DNA of 64,000 nt, from contig NZ_AP018725.1 of NCBI RefSeq assembly GCF_003967195.1, positions 1,860,001-1,924,000 on the forward strand, read 5' to 3'. A program made the translations under genes and the position numbers. The DNA comes from Sulfuriflexus mobilis. GTDB taxonomy: Bacteria > Pseudomonadota > Gammaproteobacteria > AKS1. The notes under the pieces are model-generated. The model was not told the origin of the DNA. It saw only the letters and a list, made by a program, of their open reading frames with translations, and made no database searches. Below are positions 31,881 through 41,490 of this stretch, piece after piece (position 1 is the first letter of the stretch; every line of letters starts with the position of its first letter).

Positions 31881-34022
31881 TTATGCCTGGATCTGCCCAA
31901 TTTCAGAGAAAACAGCATTCAATTCCGCCTCGATATCATCAAGCAATGTCTCTGCTTCGCACAAATCTGATCGATAGGCCATTTCCTCCAGCTTCGCACA
32001 ATTTGAGGATAATTTTTCAGCGCCGATCATACCACTACTACCCTTTAGTGTATGCGACGCCGCCCTCAGCGCCTCATGATCTGAATTTTTAAAGGCATTA
32101 CGAATAGCGGCAAGGCGTTGTGGCGAATCATCCAGGAACAGAATTAAAATATCGTGTAATACATCCTCACCGACAGAAGATTTCAGGCCGGACAATACAG
32201 ATTGATTAATTCCCGTTTGCTGTTGATTAGTCGTTGAAGCTTGAATGTCATGCGTATCCGCCACCAGTTCAGTTGATTTCACCAACCACTTCGCCAGCAT
32301 ATTTTTCAAAACATCAATATTGATCGGCTTTGCAAGGTAATCATCCATGCCGGCGGCATAACATGCATCCACATCACTTTTCATAACATTGGCAGTCAAG
32401 GCAATAACCGGTATCTCCTTAAATGAGGAGCTGCGCAAGGATCGTGTCGCTTCATAGCCATTCAATACTGGCATGTGCACATCCATCAAGACGAGGTCGA
32501 AAGGACCTGATTCGAGTGCAGCCAGTACCTCGCCACCATGATTAACGACATCCGCATGCAAGCCGAATGATTCGACCATCCCTTTAGTGATGTATTGATT
32601 CACCGGATTATCCTCAACAATAAGAATCCGGCCTCGACCATGCAGATCAATATCTGACAATTGCCTGCCGGCGGTTGCTTCCGCACCAGAGTCAATTGAT
32701 GGGGACGCGGCTTCGGTAAGCCCAATTGTGAACCAGAATGTACTCCCCTCTCCTTCCCGACTGTCTACACCGATTTCGCCCCCCATAAGCCCGACCAATC
32801 GTTGCGACAAGGACAAACCGAGTCCTGTGCCACCAAACTGACGTGTTGTAGAGCTATCAGCCTGTTCAAAGGAATTGAATATGTGTGTCTGCGCCTCCCT
32901 GCTAACACCAATACCGGTATCTTCAACTTCAAAAAGCAAGATAATATTATTTTCGGTTTTGTCTTTAACACTTACATTAATATGAACATAGCCATGGCTT
33001 GTGAACTTCAGGGCATTACCCACCAGGTTAATTAATATCTGTAGTAAGCGGGTATCATCCGCACTTACCCAGTCAGGAACGGTATCAGAAAAATTAACAT
33101 ACAGCTCAATTCCCTCCAATGCCGCCTGATTGGCAAACATATCTATAACTCCGTTCACGGCCAAACGAAGATTAAATTCAACATTCTCAAGTTGTATCTT
33201 ACCCGCCTCAAATTTTGACAAATCGAGAATATCATTCAGTAGCCTAAGCAAGTAATCACCTGACTGGTAAGCCATCTCTACGTAGTGACGCTGTTTCTTT
33301 TCCAGCGGAGTTTGGCGTAAAAGCTCTAGCGTACCCAGAACACCATTCATTGGTGTGCGGATTTCATGACTCATATTTGCCAGGAACTCTGACCTGGCCT
33401 TGCTGACGGCTTCCGCTTTTTCCTTGGCACGCTCGAGTTCTTTGGTTCTTTTCAATACCTGCACTTCTAAAATCTTATTCTGGTTTTTCGTTTGTCGGGT
33501 CAACTCATAATTATCAAATCTGCTTGCCACTAGTGATAAAATCACCCTTAACAGATTCAAGCTGATACCATTTGTATTTTTATCTTCTTTCGCTACGCCA
33601 ACAAACATGCCGTGTATACGTCGACGCGTAGCAATAGGCAACATGACCTGGGGCGAACCTGATACCGGGCCATATATTGTTGTCGGATTGGGGTTATTCA
33701 ATGCCCACGCAAAGGTCCCATGCGCGATATGCTCATTAACATCCCGCTCAATCTCCGCCCTGTCAGACTCGGGATAACAAAAGCTCAGTTCAAAGTTAAG
33801 TTGATCAGGAACCAGATAAAAAGCAAATACTTTGAACAATCCCAGTCGCTGAATATAGGACTTGATGATGGAAAGCGCCTGGGTATTCTCAACATCGAAA
33901 TCAAGAGCAGCCAGATCACCACTAAGCGATACAATATCCTCCACACCCTCAGACAGAAACTCATGTACTTCCAGTGTTCCATCGGGCACATATCGAAGGC
34001 TTATATTGTAGACATCACTCAT
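31881..34022 (-). CDS. Hybrid sensor histidine kinase with receiver and Hpt domains
   Basis: Cytoplasmic phosphorelay protein of 713 residues with no membrane segments. An N-terminal region (1-175) resembles a GAF-like sensor. A short coiled coil (about 178-210) leads into HisKA with phosphoacceptor His219 ([11 protein letters not shown]). The HATPase follows, with N-box around Asn332-Asn336, G1 DTGIG at 368-372 and G2 GGTGLGL at 397-403. A receiver domain carries Asp514 ([12 protein letters not shown]), and a C-terminal Hpt domain carries His657 (HTLKGSS). This is the BarA/ArcB-like order. It begins 6 bases after the HDOD gene, so the three signalling genes form one operon. Its output partner is not in the window, unless the orphan receiver at 29799-30161 is used. 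Confidence 0.92.
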   Translation of the reverse strand: MSDVYNISLRYVPDGTLEVHEFLSEGVEDIVSLSGDLAALDFDVENTQALSIIKSYIQRLGLFKVFAFYLVPDQLNFELSFCYPESDRAEIERDVNEHIAHGTFAWALNNPNPTTIYGPVSGSPQVMLPIATRRRIHGMFVGVAKEDKNTNGISLNLLRVILSLVASRFDNYELTRQTKNQNKILEVQVLKRTKELERAKEKAEAVSKARSEFLANMSHEIRTPMNGVLGTLELLRQTPLEKKQRHYVEMAYQSGDYLLRLLNDILDLSKFEAGKIQLENVEFNLRLAVNGVIDMFANQAALEGIELYVNFSDTVPDWVSADDTRLLQILINLVGNALKFTSHGYVHINVSVKDKTENNIILLFEVEDTGIGVSREAQTHIFNSFEQADSSTTRQFGGTGLGLSLSQRLVGLMGGEIGVDSREGEGSTFWFTIGLTEAASPSIDSGAEATAGRQLSDIDLHGRGRILIVEDNPVNQYITKGMVESFGLHADVVNHGGEVLAALESGPFDLVLMDVHMPVLNGYEATRSLRSSSFKEIPVIALTANVMKSDVDACYAAGMDDYLAKPINIDVLKNMLAKWLVKSTELVADTHDIQASTTNQQQTGINQSVLSGLKSSVGEDVLHDILILFLDDSPQRLAAIRNAFKNSDHEALRAASHTLKGSSGMIGAEKLSSNCAKLEEMAYRSDLCEAETLLDDIEAELNAVFSEIGQIQA

Positions 34023-34028
34023 AATTTA

Positions 34029-34880
34029 CTAAGCGTCCTGAAGGATACTTTTTACTACATCAGCAGCCTGTATTTTCACCTGATCAAGCACTGGCGAAAC
34101 CACATCGATTGATAAACCCAAAGACTCCCATGCACTCTCACTAAGATCAGGCACAAATCTTTCACCGCTTTCACCATACTTCAAGGCATGACAAATAATA
34201 TCTGCTACATGAATCACACTGGATTCAACCATATAATCATGCGTTCGAGCAGGGGCGTGATGATAAGCCACCGAATCAACCAGGCGTTTGGGAAGTTTCC
34301 AGCTTTTTAACAGTATTCCGCCAAGCTTTGCATGATCAAAGCCGAGCACCTCCTGCTCAAGCTTATACATGGGGGCATTTGTTCTTTTACTTTTGCTGAG
34401 TATCTCTGTAGCCCTATGCGGTAATTCAACAAAAATAACCAGTCGGCCAATATCGTGTAAAAGACCCGCAGTGAAATACTGCTCGATATTTGCCACCCGT
34501 CGATGTGATGCAATAATTCTTGCTGCTACAGCGCAAGAAATACTATGTCGCCAGAATGATTCCATGTCCACCACGTCTTGTGGCAAACCTTTAAACATAT
34601 TAATAATCGAACAGGCGAGTACAATATCATTCAGTTGTTTGTAACCAATAACGGTCGCTGCTTGTGAAACAGTATCTACGCGTGATGGGAAGCTATACAT
34701 GGCGCTGTTGGCAATGCGTAAAACTCGTGCAGCCATGGCAACATCCTCAGACAGAACCTCTTCCAGTTCCCTGTTTGATGTTTTCGGATCTCTTAACGCC
34801 GCGCTAAATTTGATACATACATCCGGTAGTGAGGCGATCTTGGTGATGCTGGCAATAACTTGTTTGGGATCAGGACGCAT
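34029..34880 (-). CDS. HDOD domain signalling protein
   Basis: HDOD domains resemble HD phosphohydrolases but usually lack activity and act in signalling. The start at 34880 (MRPDPKQVIASI, 283 residues) is chosen because GGGAGCAGTG precedes it; a longer frame reaching 34988 lies inside the upstream gene. The domain begins with LPDVCIKFSAALRDP, continues with VLRIANSAMYSFPSRVDTVSQA, and has GLLHDIGRLV near its centre. The HD pair in LLHDIG is retained, so catalysis cannot be excluded. It overlaps the upstream small gene by 11 bases. Confidence 0.88.
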   Translation of the reverse strand: MRPDPKQVIASITKIASLPDVCIKFSAALRDPKTSNRELEEVLSEDVAMAARVLRIANSAMYSFPSRVDTVSQAATVIGYKQLNDIVLACSIINMFKGLPQDVVDMESFWRHSISCAVAARIIASHRRVANIEQYFTAGLLHDIGRLVIFVELPHRATEILSKSKRTNAPMYKLEQEVLGFDHAKLGGILLKSWKLPKRLVDSVAYHHAPARTHDYMVESSVIHVADIICHALKYGESGERFVPDLSESAWESLGLSIDVVSPVLDQVKIQAADVVKSILQDA

Positions 34881-35217
34881 CACTGCTCCCTTGCCTGAAT
34901 GCCTCGCATTCATAGTTAACGACTTCCGTGAACAACTCCTGCATGAATGGCTGTTTTTCAAAGCCTTCCCGGAATCGTGCACGTACATCCGAGCGCAGCT
35001 TTTCGAGTATTTCCGGGCTGACCTGTTGAGTCAGTTTCGACTCCACGCTATCAACCCCGGCGATATCTACAGTCAATACCCCCCAGGCCTGGAGTGCCTT
35101 CAGGTGTTTTTCGGCCAATTCACAACCTTCCCCGAGTAAAAACCGACCATTCGGGTCATGGACATCGGATGCCAGTTGCATACCCGCCTCCAGCTCATTT
35201 ACCTTAATTTTTGCCAT
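34870..35217 (-). CDS. Small protein resembling the N-terminal region of HD-GYP phosphodiesterases
   Basis: First gene of the signalling operon, 115 residues, with AGAGGGG upstream of the ATG. The first 60 residues (KIKVNELEAGMQLASDVHDPNGRFLLGEG) look like the leader region found before HD-GYP domains, but no HD-GYP domain follows. The C-terminal half is a charged helix. Fused to the next gene product it would form something like an HD-GYP protein, so the two may act together. No membrane segment or signal peptide. Confidence 0.75.
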   Translation of the reverse strand: MAKIKVNELEAGMQLASDVHDPNGRFLLGEGCELAEKHLKALQAWGVLTVDIAGVDSVESKLTQQVSPEILEKLRSDVRARFREGFEKQPFMQELFTEVVNYECEAFRQGSSDAS

Positions 35218-35425
35218 TCCCGGCCCCTCTTGTTAATTATCTGTTAACTATAGTCCGCAAAGCAGATAGATATACAGCCCACAACCTTACTTATTACATC
35301 TGTTTACAATCCAGGGATTTTGATGCCGTAATCCGAATACCACTGACGTATGCCGCCGCGCATTAAACATGCTAAAATCCTGTTTTTATACGCTTTGCCA
35401 GCATTTCAGGCCATTACGCGCAACT

Positions 35426-38400
35426 ATGACCCAGACAAGCCGAATTCGCGAAATACCCTATAATTACACTTCTTTTTCCGACCGGGAAATCGTCATTCGC
35501 TTTCTCGGCAAAGAGATGTGGCAGGCACTGGAGACCCTGCGCGGTGAGCGTGTTACAGGACGGTCGGCGCGTATGCTGTTCGAGATCCTGGGCGATATGT
35601 GGGTCATTACCCGCAACCCCTTTATCCAGGATGACCTGCTGGAGACACCAAAGCGCCGCCAGTCCCTGACCCATGCCCTGCACCACCGCCTCGACCAGGT
35701 TGTGGCACGGGCCGATGGCAATGACCTGGCCCTGCAACTGGCCAACAAGACCCGACAGGCCATCAGTGATTTTGAGGCCTGGTTTGATGCACAAAAGGCC
35801 AGCCGTAGCCGTATTCGCAAAAAACTCGGCCGCATCACCCGCCGTGACAACATCGACTTCTCCGGAATGGCGCGTGTCTCACATGTCACCGATGCCAGTG
35901 ACTGGCGTGTGGAATTCCCCCTGGTCGTCATCAACCCGGATACCGAACAGGAGGTTCAGGCCGTCGTGCAGGCCTGTACCGAACTCGGCCTGAGCATTAT
36001 CCCGCGCGGTGGTGGTACCGGTTATACCGGCGGTGCCGTGCCGCTGACTGCCGATGCCGTTGTCATCAACACCGAAAAACTTGAAGCCCTGGGTAAGGTG
36101 GAATTGCTGAATATCGATGGTGTTGCTGACAAGGTGGCAACCGTGCACAGCGAATGTGGTGTGGTGACCCGCCGGGTCAGTGAATGCGCGGAGGCCAGTG
36201 GTTATGTGTTTGCCGTTGACCCGACCTCGCAGGATGCCTCAACCATCGGCGGTAACATCGCCATGAATGCCGGTGGCAAAAAGGCCGTGGCCTGGGGCAC
36301 GACGCTCGACAACCTCGTCTCCTGGCGCATGGTCACCCCCGATGCCGACTGGCTCGAGGTCGAGCGTCTCGATCACAACCTTGGCAAGATCCATGAGCAG
36401 GAAATGGTGCGCTTTCGTATACAGCGCTACCTCGCCAATGGCAAAACGCCAAAAGGTGAGGCGCAGACACTGGAAATACCCGGCGCAGTATTTCGCCTGC
36501 GTGGTCTGGGTAAGGATGTCACCAACAAAACCCTCAATGGCCTGCCCGGTATTCAAAAGGAAGGTTGTGATGGCCTGATTACCTCGGCACGTTTTATCGT
36601 GCACAGAATGCCGGCACATATTCGCACCGTCTGCCTGGAATTCTTTGACCCCGACCTGCAACGTGCCGTACCGGCGATCGTTGAAACCAAGGATTACCTT
36701 GATCAGCAAAATGGCATCACGCTGACCGGTATGGAACACCTTGACGAACGTTATGTACGTGCCGTCAAGTACAGTACCAAGGCACCACGCGCCGACTTGC
36801 CGAAGATGGTATTGCTCGTCGATGTCGCCGGGGATAATGAAGATCAGGTTGCCAGGGCCGCCTCGCAGGTCGTACGCCTGGCGAATGCACGCAATGCAGA
36901 AGGCTTTATCGCTGTCAGTGCCGAGGCCCGTAAACGCTTCTGGCTGGATCGTGCACGCACCGCCGCGATCGCCGCACACACCAATGCCTTCAAGATCAAC
37001 GAAGACGTTGTGATCCCCCTGCCTAAACTGGTCGAATACAACGACAGTATTGAACGTATTAATATCGAATTATCGACCAGCAACAAGCTTAAGATGATCG
37101 ATAGCGTACTCGAATACCTTAACGGCGAGATGCGTGAAACACATCATGCCCTCGAGTATTCCAACAGCGACGAAAACCGAGCCATCCTTGAAGCCAAAAA
37201 ACAGGCCGCCATTGCCCATCTGCAGCAGATCAAGACCTGTTGGCAGGGCATTATCGATAATCTCGATGCCCCGGCAAGTGAACACCTCGACATACTCGAC
37301 GAGACGACACGTGAAAAAATACAGGAAAACGACAGCCTTTTCCGCCTCATGCAGCGCCGCGACCTGCGCATTTCCTACCGCCGGATCATTGAGCGGGCAT
37401 TAAAGGAGATATATGCCGGCCAGGACATGCAGGCCGTACGTGACAAGCTCGACAGCATTCATGCCGAGTTGCGCAACAGCCGCGTCTTCGTCGCCACACA
37501 TATGCATGCCGGCGATGGTAACGTGCACACGAATATCCCGGTTAACTCGAATGACTATGAGATGCTGCACGAGGCAGATCGTGTCGTCGAACGCATCATG
37601 GCCATCGCCACCGCGCTGGGTGGGGTTGTCTCGGGAGAACACGGTATCGGCATTACCAAGTTCCAGTTTCTCGGTAAAGACGCGGTCAACGAGTTTGCTG
37701 AATACAAAAATAAAGTTGACCCAAATGGCTATTTTAACCGCGGCAAACTGGTAACAGGTTCCGGCCTGGAGAATGCCTATACCCCGTCACTGCGCCTGCT
37801 ACAGCAGGAAGCACTGATTCTGGAAGCCAGCGAACTGGGCGATCTGAATAACGCGATTAAAGACTGCCTGCGTTGCGGCAAGTGCAAGCCGGTTTGTGCT
37901 ACACACATCCCCGCTGCCAACCTGCTGTACTCGCCGCGGAACAAGATCCTGGCCACCGGCTTGATCATTGAGGCATTCCTCTATGAAGAACAAACCCGAC
38001 GCGGTCTGTCTGTGCGTCATTTCGATGAAATGAATGACATTGCCGATCACTGTACGGTCTGTCACAAGTGCGCACCACCCTGTCCGGTCAATATTGATTT
38101 TGGTGACGTCTCGGTTCGTATGCGTTCCATTCTCATGGCACATGGCAAGAAACGCACCAGTCTCGGCACGCGTGCCTCAATGGCCTATCTGAATGCCACT
38201 GATCCGGCTACGGTAAAGTTTTTATATACCGGCTTGATTCGCTGGGGCTATGCGGCACAACGTCTGGGCAATAAATTATTTAAGAAACTTAATCCCTTCA
38301 AGCTACCTGCGCGACCCACACACACGCATGAGCGGACCTCGGTAGCCGTGCAACTTGTGCACCTGACAGATAAGGCCCTGCCGAATACCTTGCCCAAACG

Positions 38401-39277
38401 GACCATGCGCGCCATGCTCGATCTTGAAGACAGCAAGACGGTGCCGATCCTGCGTGACCCGAAAAAACTCAGTGATGACACGGAAAGTGTCTTCTATTTC
38501 CCTGGCTGTGGCTCAGAACGTTTATTCAGTCAAATCAGCCTGGCAACACTGGCAATGCTGTATGAAGCCGGGGCACAAACCGTATTACCTCCCGGCTACC
38601 TGTGCTGTGGCTACCCGCAGACCTCCAGCGGTGATACGGCCAAGGGCAAAAAGATATCAACAGACAACCAGGTCCTGTTCCATCGCCTCGCCAACACCCT
38701 GAACTATCTCGACATCAAAACCGTGATCGTTTCCTGCGGCACCTGCATGGACCAGTTGCTGCAGTACCAGTTCGACAAGATATTTCCCGGTTGCCGGCTG
38801 CTCGATATCCACGAATACCTGCTTGAACAGGGCATTACACTGGAGAATCCTGACAATACGACCCAGTATCTGTATCACGACCCCTGCCACAGCCCGATGA
38901 AGACGCATAATCCGATCAAGGTCGCCAGCGAATTGCTCGGCAAGACCGTACAACTCTCCGATCGCTGCTGCGGTGAGGCCGGCACCTTTGCCGTCAACCG
39001 CCCAGATATCGCCACCCAGGTACGCTTTCGCAAACAGGCCGAATTGCAACAAGGCATCCAGGACCTGACCGGCAAGGATAAGATCAAACAGGGTGCCGTC
39101 AAGCTGCTCACCAGTTGCCCGGCCTGTCAGCAGGGTCTGTCACGCTACGAGGCAGATACCGGCCTCGAGACCGACTACATCATCGTAGAAATGATGAAAA
39201 ATCGTGTTGGCGAGGGGTGGGAAGAAAAATTCATCGAGACGATCCACCACGGCGGAATTGAGCGCGTCCTGCTCTAG
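35426..39277 (+). CDS. Giant FAD-binding/Fe-S oxidoreductase (GlcD-GlcF-like fusion, DUF3683 type)
   Basis: A 1283-residue protein combining the parts of a glycolate or D-lactate dehydrogenase. The start at 35426 ([15 protein letters not shown]) is preferred over an ATG 57 bases upstream, because the N-terminus then matches the DUF3683 leader as I recall it. The FAD-binding PCMH domain has [11 protein letters not shown] near residue 192. A C-terminal FAD-oxidase domain contains [15 protein letters not shown] and GEHGIGITK. Two 4Fe-4S sites read [11 protein letters not shown] (about 815) and [11 protein letters not shown] (about 875). Two cysteine-rich CCG domains close the protein ([10 protein letters not shown] with CCGYPQ, then DPCHSPMK with CCGEAG and SCPAC). 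It likely feeds electrons from a 2-hydroxy acid to quinone. Only 21 bases separate it from btuC. Confidence 0.9.
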   Translation: MTQTSRIREIPYNYTSFSDREIVIRFLGKEMWQALETLRGERVTGRSARMLFEILGDMWVITRNPFIQDDLLETPKRRQSLTHALHHRLDQVVARADGNDLALQLANKTRQAISDFEAWFDAQKASRSRIRKKLGRITRRDNIDFSGMARVSHVTDASDWRVEFPLVVINPDTEQEVQAVVQACTELGLSIIPRGGGTGYTGGAVPLTADAVVINTEKLEALGKVELLNIDGVADKVATVHSECGVVTRRVSECAEASGYVFAVDPTSQDASTIGGNIAMNAGGKKAVAWGTTLDNLVSWRMVTPDADWLEVERLDHNLGKIHEQEMVRFRIQRYLANGKTPKGEAQTLEIPGAVFRLRGLGKDVTNKTLNGLPGIQKEGCDGLITSARFIVHRMPAHIRTVCLEFFDPDLQRAVPAIVETKDYLDQQNGITLTGMEHLDERYVRAVKYSTKAPRADLPKMVLLVDVAGDNEDQVARAASQVVRLANARNAEGFIAVSAEARKRFWLDRARTAAIAAHTNAFKINEDVVIPLPKLVEYNDSIERINIELSTSNKLKMIDSVLEYLNGEMRETHHALEYSNSDENRAILEAKKQAAIAHLQQIKTCWQGIIDNLDAPASEHLDILDETTREKIQENDSLFRLMQRRDLRISYRRIIERALKEIYAGQDMQAVRDKLDSIHAELRNSRVFVATHMHAGDGNVHTNIPVNSNDYEMLHEADRVVERIMAIATALGGVVSGEHGIGITKFQFLGKDAVNEFAEYKNKVDPNGYFNRGKLVTGSGLENAYTPSLRLLQQEALILEASELGDLNNAIKDCLRCGKCKPVCATHIPAANLLYSPRNKILATGLIIEAFLYEEQTRRGLSVRHFDEMNDIADHCTVCHKCAPPCPVNIDFGDVSVRMRSILMAHGKKRTSLGTRASMAYLNATDPATVKFLYTGLIRWGYAAQRLGNKLFKKLNPFKLPARPTHTHERTSVAVQLVHLTDKALPNTLPKRTMRAMLDLEDSKTVPILRDPKKLSDDTESVFYFPGCGSERLFSQISLATLAMLYEAGAQTVLPPGYLCCGYPQTSSGDTAKGKKISTDNQVLFHRLANTLNYLDIKTVIVSCGTCMDQLLQYQFDKIFPGCRLLDIHEYLLEQGITLENPDNTTQYLYHDPCHSPMKTHNPIKVASELLGKTVQLSDRCCGEAGTFAVNRPDIATQVRFRKQAELQQGIQDLTGKDKIKQGAVKLLTSCPACQQGLSRYEADTGLETDYIIVEMMKNRVGEGWEEKFIETIHHGGIERVLL

Positions 39278-39298
39278 GCGCAGACTCTGCGATCAACC

Positions 39299-40279
39299 GT
39301 GACCACGCCGCGCAGCTTCATTACATTATTATTGTTACTCCTGGCACCCGTCAGCCTGCTGATTGCCATGGCCGTTGGCAGTGTCGACTACTCCCTCGAG
39401 CAGTTATTCAGCGGCCTGTTTGAACAAGCGGACCCCGCCCGGCACGATATCCTCTGGCAACTTCGCTGGCCACGTGCGGCCAGTGCATTTGCTGCCGGCG
39501 GCCTGCTCGCCACCGCCGGGGTGCTGATGCAGGTACTGTTGCGTAACCCGCTTGCAGACCCCTATATACTCGGCACCTCTGGTGGCGCGGCCGTCTTTGC
39601 ACTATTCGCCCTGCTGGCCGGTCTTGGCGGGATATGGGTGCCCGGCAGTGCCTTTGTCGGGGCCTTATTATCCACCCTGCTGGTATTCAGTCTTGCGCAT
39701 GGTCGTGGCAGCTGGACAAGTAACCGGCTCCTATTAACCGGTGTCGTGACGGCGTTCGGCTGGGGCGCACTGATCAGCTTCCTGCTCGTGATTGCACCCC
39801 AGAGCCGCCTGCGCGGCATGCTCTACTGGTTAATGGGCGATTTGTCTCATAGCCAACAGTCATGGAGTGGGCTGGTTGCACTGTGCGTGATTTTTTTACT
39901 CTGTCTGCCATTGCTGCGCCGCCTGGATATCCTGCAACGTGGTGATCTGCAGGCGGCGGCACTCGGTGTTAACCTGCGCCACAGTCAGTGGCTCATCTAT
40001 ATACTCGCGGCCCTGAGTACGGCAATTGCCGTTAGCCTTGCCGGTACCGTTGGCTTTGTCGGTTTAATCGTCCCGCATTTGCTACGCCTGCTTATCGGCA
40101 CGAGTCAGCATCGCTGGATACTTCCTGGCGCGGTATTACTCGGTGGCAGCTTGCTGGTACTGGCCGATACCCTCGCCCGCGCCATTGTCGCCCCGACCCA
40201 ACTCCCGGTTGGCGTAATGACCGCCGCGATTGGTGTACCCCTGTTTCTGTTCATGCTTTATCGTGGCCAGCAACGATGA
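39299..40279 (+). CDS. btuC: BtuC-type ABC permease (FecCD family), probable vitamin B12 permease
   Basis: Inner-membrane permease of 326 residues with about ten hydrophobic segments. The family block GVLMQVLLRNPLADPYILGTSGGAA is at about 78-102, and the cytoplasmic coupling motif GTVGFVGLIVPHLLRLL sits in the last third. The start is GTG at 39299. FecCD permeases also carry iron siderophores; cobalamin is inferred because the riboswitch, btuB and btuF lie in the same locus. Its stop overlaps the ATPase start by 4 bases (40276-40279). Confidence 0.85.
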   Translation: MTTPRSFITLLLLLLAPVSLLIAMAVGSVDYSLEQLFSGLFEQADPARHDILWQLRWPRAASAFAAGGLLATAGVLMQVLLRNPLADPYILGTSGGAAVFALFALLAGLGGIWVPGSAFVGALLSTLLVFSLAHGRGSWTSNRLLLTGVVTAFGWGALISFLLVIAPQSRLRGMLYWLMGDLSHSQQSWSGLVALCVIFLLCLPLLRRLDILQRGDLQAAALGVNLRHSQWLIYILAALSTAIAVSLAGTVGFVGLIVPHLLRLLIGTSQHRWILPGAVLLGGSLLVLADTLARAIVAPTQLPVGVMTAAIGVPLFLFMLYRGQQR

Positions 40280-41043
40280 ACAGACTTGCTGTGCAACAAC
40301 TCGATATCAAAATTGGCAACGTGCATATCTGCCACGAGCTTGACTGGCAGATGCAGGCAGGCGAGGTATGGGGCATTCTCGGTATGAATGGCTCAGGCAA
40401 GACGACCCTGCTGCATACACTGGCCGGTTTACGCGTGCCGAATGCCGGGACTGTCCTGCTCAATGATCAGCCACTCACCGCCTTGAGCCGACGAACGATT
40501 GCTCAGCAGTTAGGTGTCCTGTTTCAGGACCACCACGAAGAATTTCCCGGCACCGTCATTGAAACGGCCCTGAGTGGCCGCCACCCACATCTGCACGCCT
40601 GGCAATTTGAATCCGCGTCTGACAGGGACCTGGCGATGCAAGCCCTGGAAATAGTTGGCCTCAAGGCCTTGGCACAACGCAATGTACTTACCCTTTCGGG
40701 GGGAGAGCAGCAGCGACTCGCTCTTGCCTGCCTAATCGTGCAGTCACCACAACTCTGGTTGCTGGATGAACCGCATAATCATCTCGACCCCCACCAGCAA
40801 ATTCGTCTGCTTGATCGCCTTATTCAACATGTTCAGAAGCATGGCCACAGTCTCTGCATGAGTCTTCACGACATTAATCTTGCCAGCCGTTATTGCAGCC
40901 ACTTACTGATGCTGTTTGAACATACCGAGGTGCTGGCCGGCCCCAGGAATGAGGTACTCAGCGAAGAGAATCTCTCCCGTCTCTATGGCCACCCCATGCA
41001 TCGGCTCGAGGCAAACGGCCGAACCGCGTGGTTACCCGAATAG
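40276..41043 (+). CDS. btuD: BtuD-type ABC transporter ATPase
   Basis: Nucleotide-binding subunit for the permease encoded upstream, 255 residues. Walker A (GMNGSGKTT) is at 36-44, the Q-loop glutamine in VLFQDHHEEF near 84, signature LSGGEQQR at 140-147, Walker B WLLDEP at 161-166, and the switch histidine is His198. The 4-base overlap with btuC makes translational coupling likely. The substrate follows from the neighbours rather than from this protein. Confidence 0.88.
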   Translation: MNRLAVQQLDIKIGNVHICHELDWQMQAGEVWGILGMNGSGKTTLLHTLAGLRVPNAGTVLLNDQPLTALSRRTIAQQLGVLFQDHHEEFPGTVIETALSGRHPHLHAWQFESASDRDLAMQALEIVGLKALAQRNVLTLSGGEQQRLALACLIVQSPQLWLLDEPHNHLDPHQQIRLLDRLIQHVQKHGHSLCMSLHDINLASRYCSHLLMLFEHTEVLAGPRNEVLSEENLSRLYGHPMHRLEANGRTAWLPE

Positions 41044-41165
41044 ACCTTAACCAACTGCCTTACCGAACTGATTACGCCCCCGGCAGTGCTAAGTTATTGA
41101 TTTTTCCTGACATCTCAATTCCACGATTGACTAGCCTGGCCATTCCCCCTACTATCGCCACACCT

Positions 41166-41365
41166 GCATTAGGTGCTCCAACGACATATCTGTCTATGGA
41201 GTGAAACGGGAAGTCGGTGCGATGCACCAAACGTGTTATCTATTCCGACGCTGCCCCCGCAACGGTGATCGAGTCAAGGTCCGTCATACAGCCACTGTGC
41301 ACAGCATGGGAAGGCGATGAACCTGGAAAAACCACTCGTAAGCCCGGAGACCGGCCCGATGCAAT
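41166..41365 (+). promoter_or_regulatory. Cobalamin (AdoCbl) riboswitch
   Basis: The characteristic aptamer parts occur in order. AGGTGCTC is at about 41171, GGAGTGAAACGGGAAGTCGG near 41198, and the core CGCTGCCCCCGCAACGGT at 41250-41267. A GGGAAGGCGATGAA-type J6/3 segment lies near 41308. The B12 box AAGCCCGGAGACCGGCC is at 41340-41356. It sits in the leader of btuB, so cobalamin binding would shut down receptor synthesis. An open frame reaching from 41317 into btuB runs through it and is not protein coding. Confidence 0.92.
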
Positions 41366-41422
41366 CTAGCGACATGTTGCGGCGGGCGACTATAGCGGGC
41401 ATTACTATCTGGTTTGCCTTCC

Positions 41423-41489
41423 CTTACTCCCCTGCAATGCTTAAATACGCGTATGTGCGGGCGAGCATATACCTGTTACGTGGAGTAAG
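41423..41489 (+). promoter_or_regulatory. Putative expression platform: btuB ribosome site sequestered by CTTACTCC
   Basis: The btuB Shine-Dalgarno segment GGAGTAAG (41482-41489) is perfectly complementary to CTTACTCC (41423-41430), 51 bases upstream and downstream of the riboswitch aptamer. Between them ATACGCGTAT and TGCT/AGCA pairs could close smaller hairpins. No T-run typical of an intrinsic terminator follows. This suggests control at translation initiation, as in E. coli btuB. The fold is my inference from base pairing. Confidence 0.5.
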
Positions 41490-41490
41490 T

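Noticed and set aside
36239-36979. A 246-codon minus-strand frame opposite the giant oxidoreductase
   Set aside because: Antisense shadow; the plus strand carries a clear FAD domain here.
41317-41490. N-terminal extension of btuB
   Set aside because: It runs through the riboswitch B12 box; the true start at 41491 has a ribosome site and a signal peptide.
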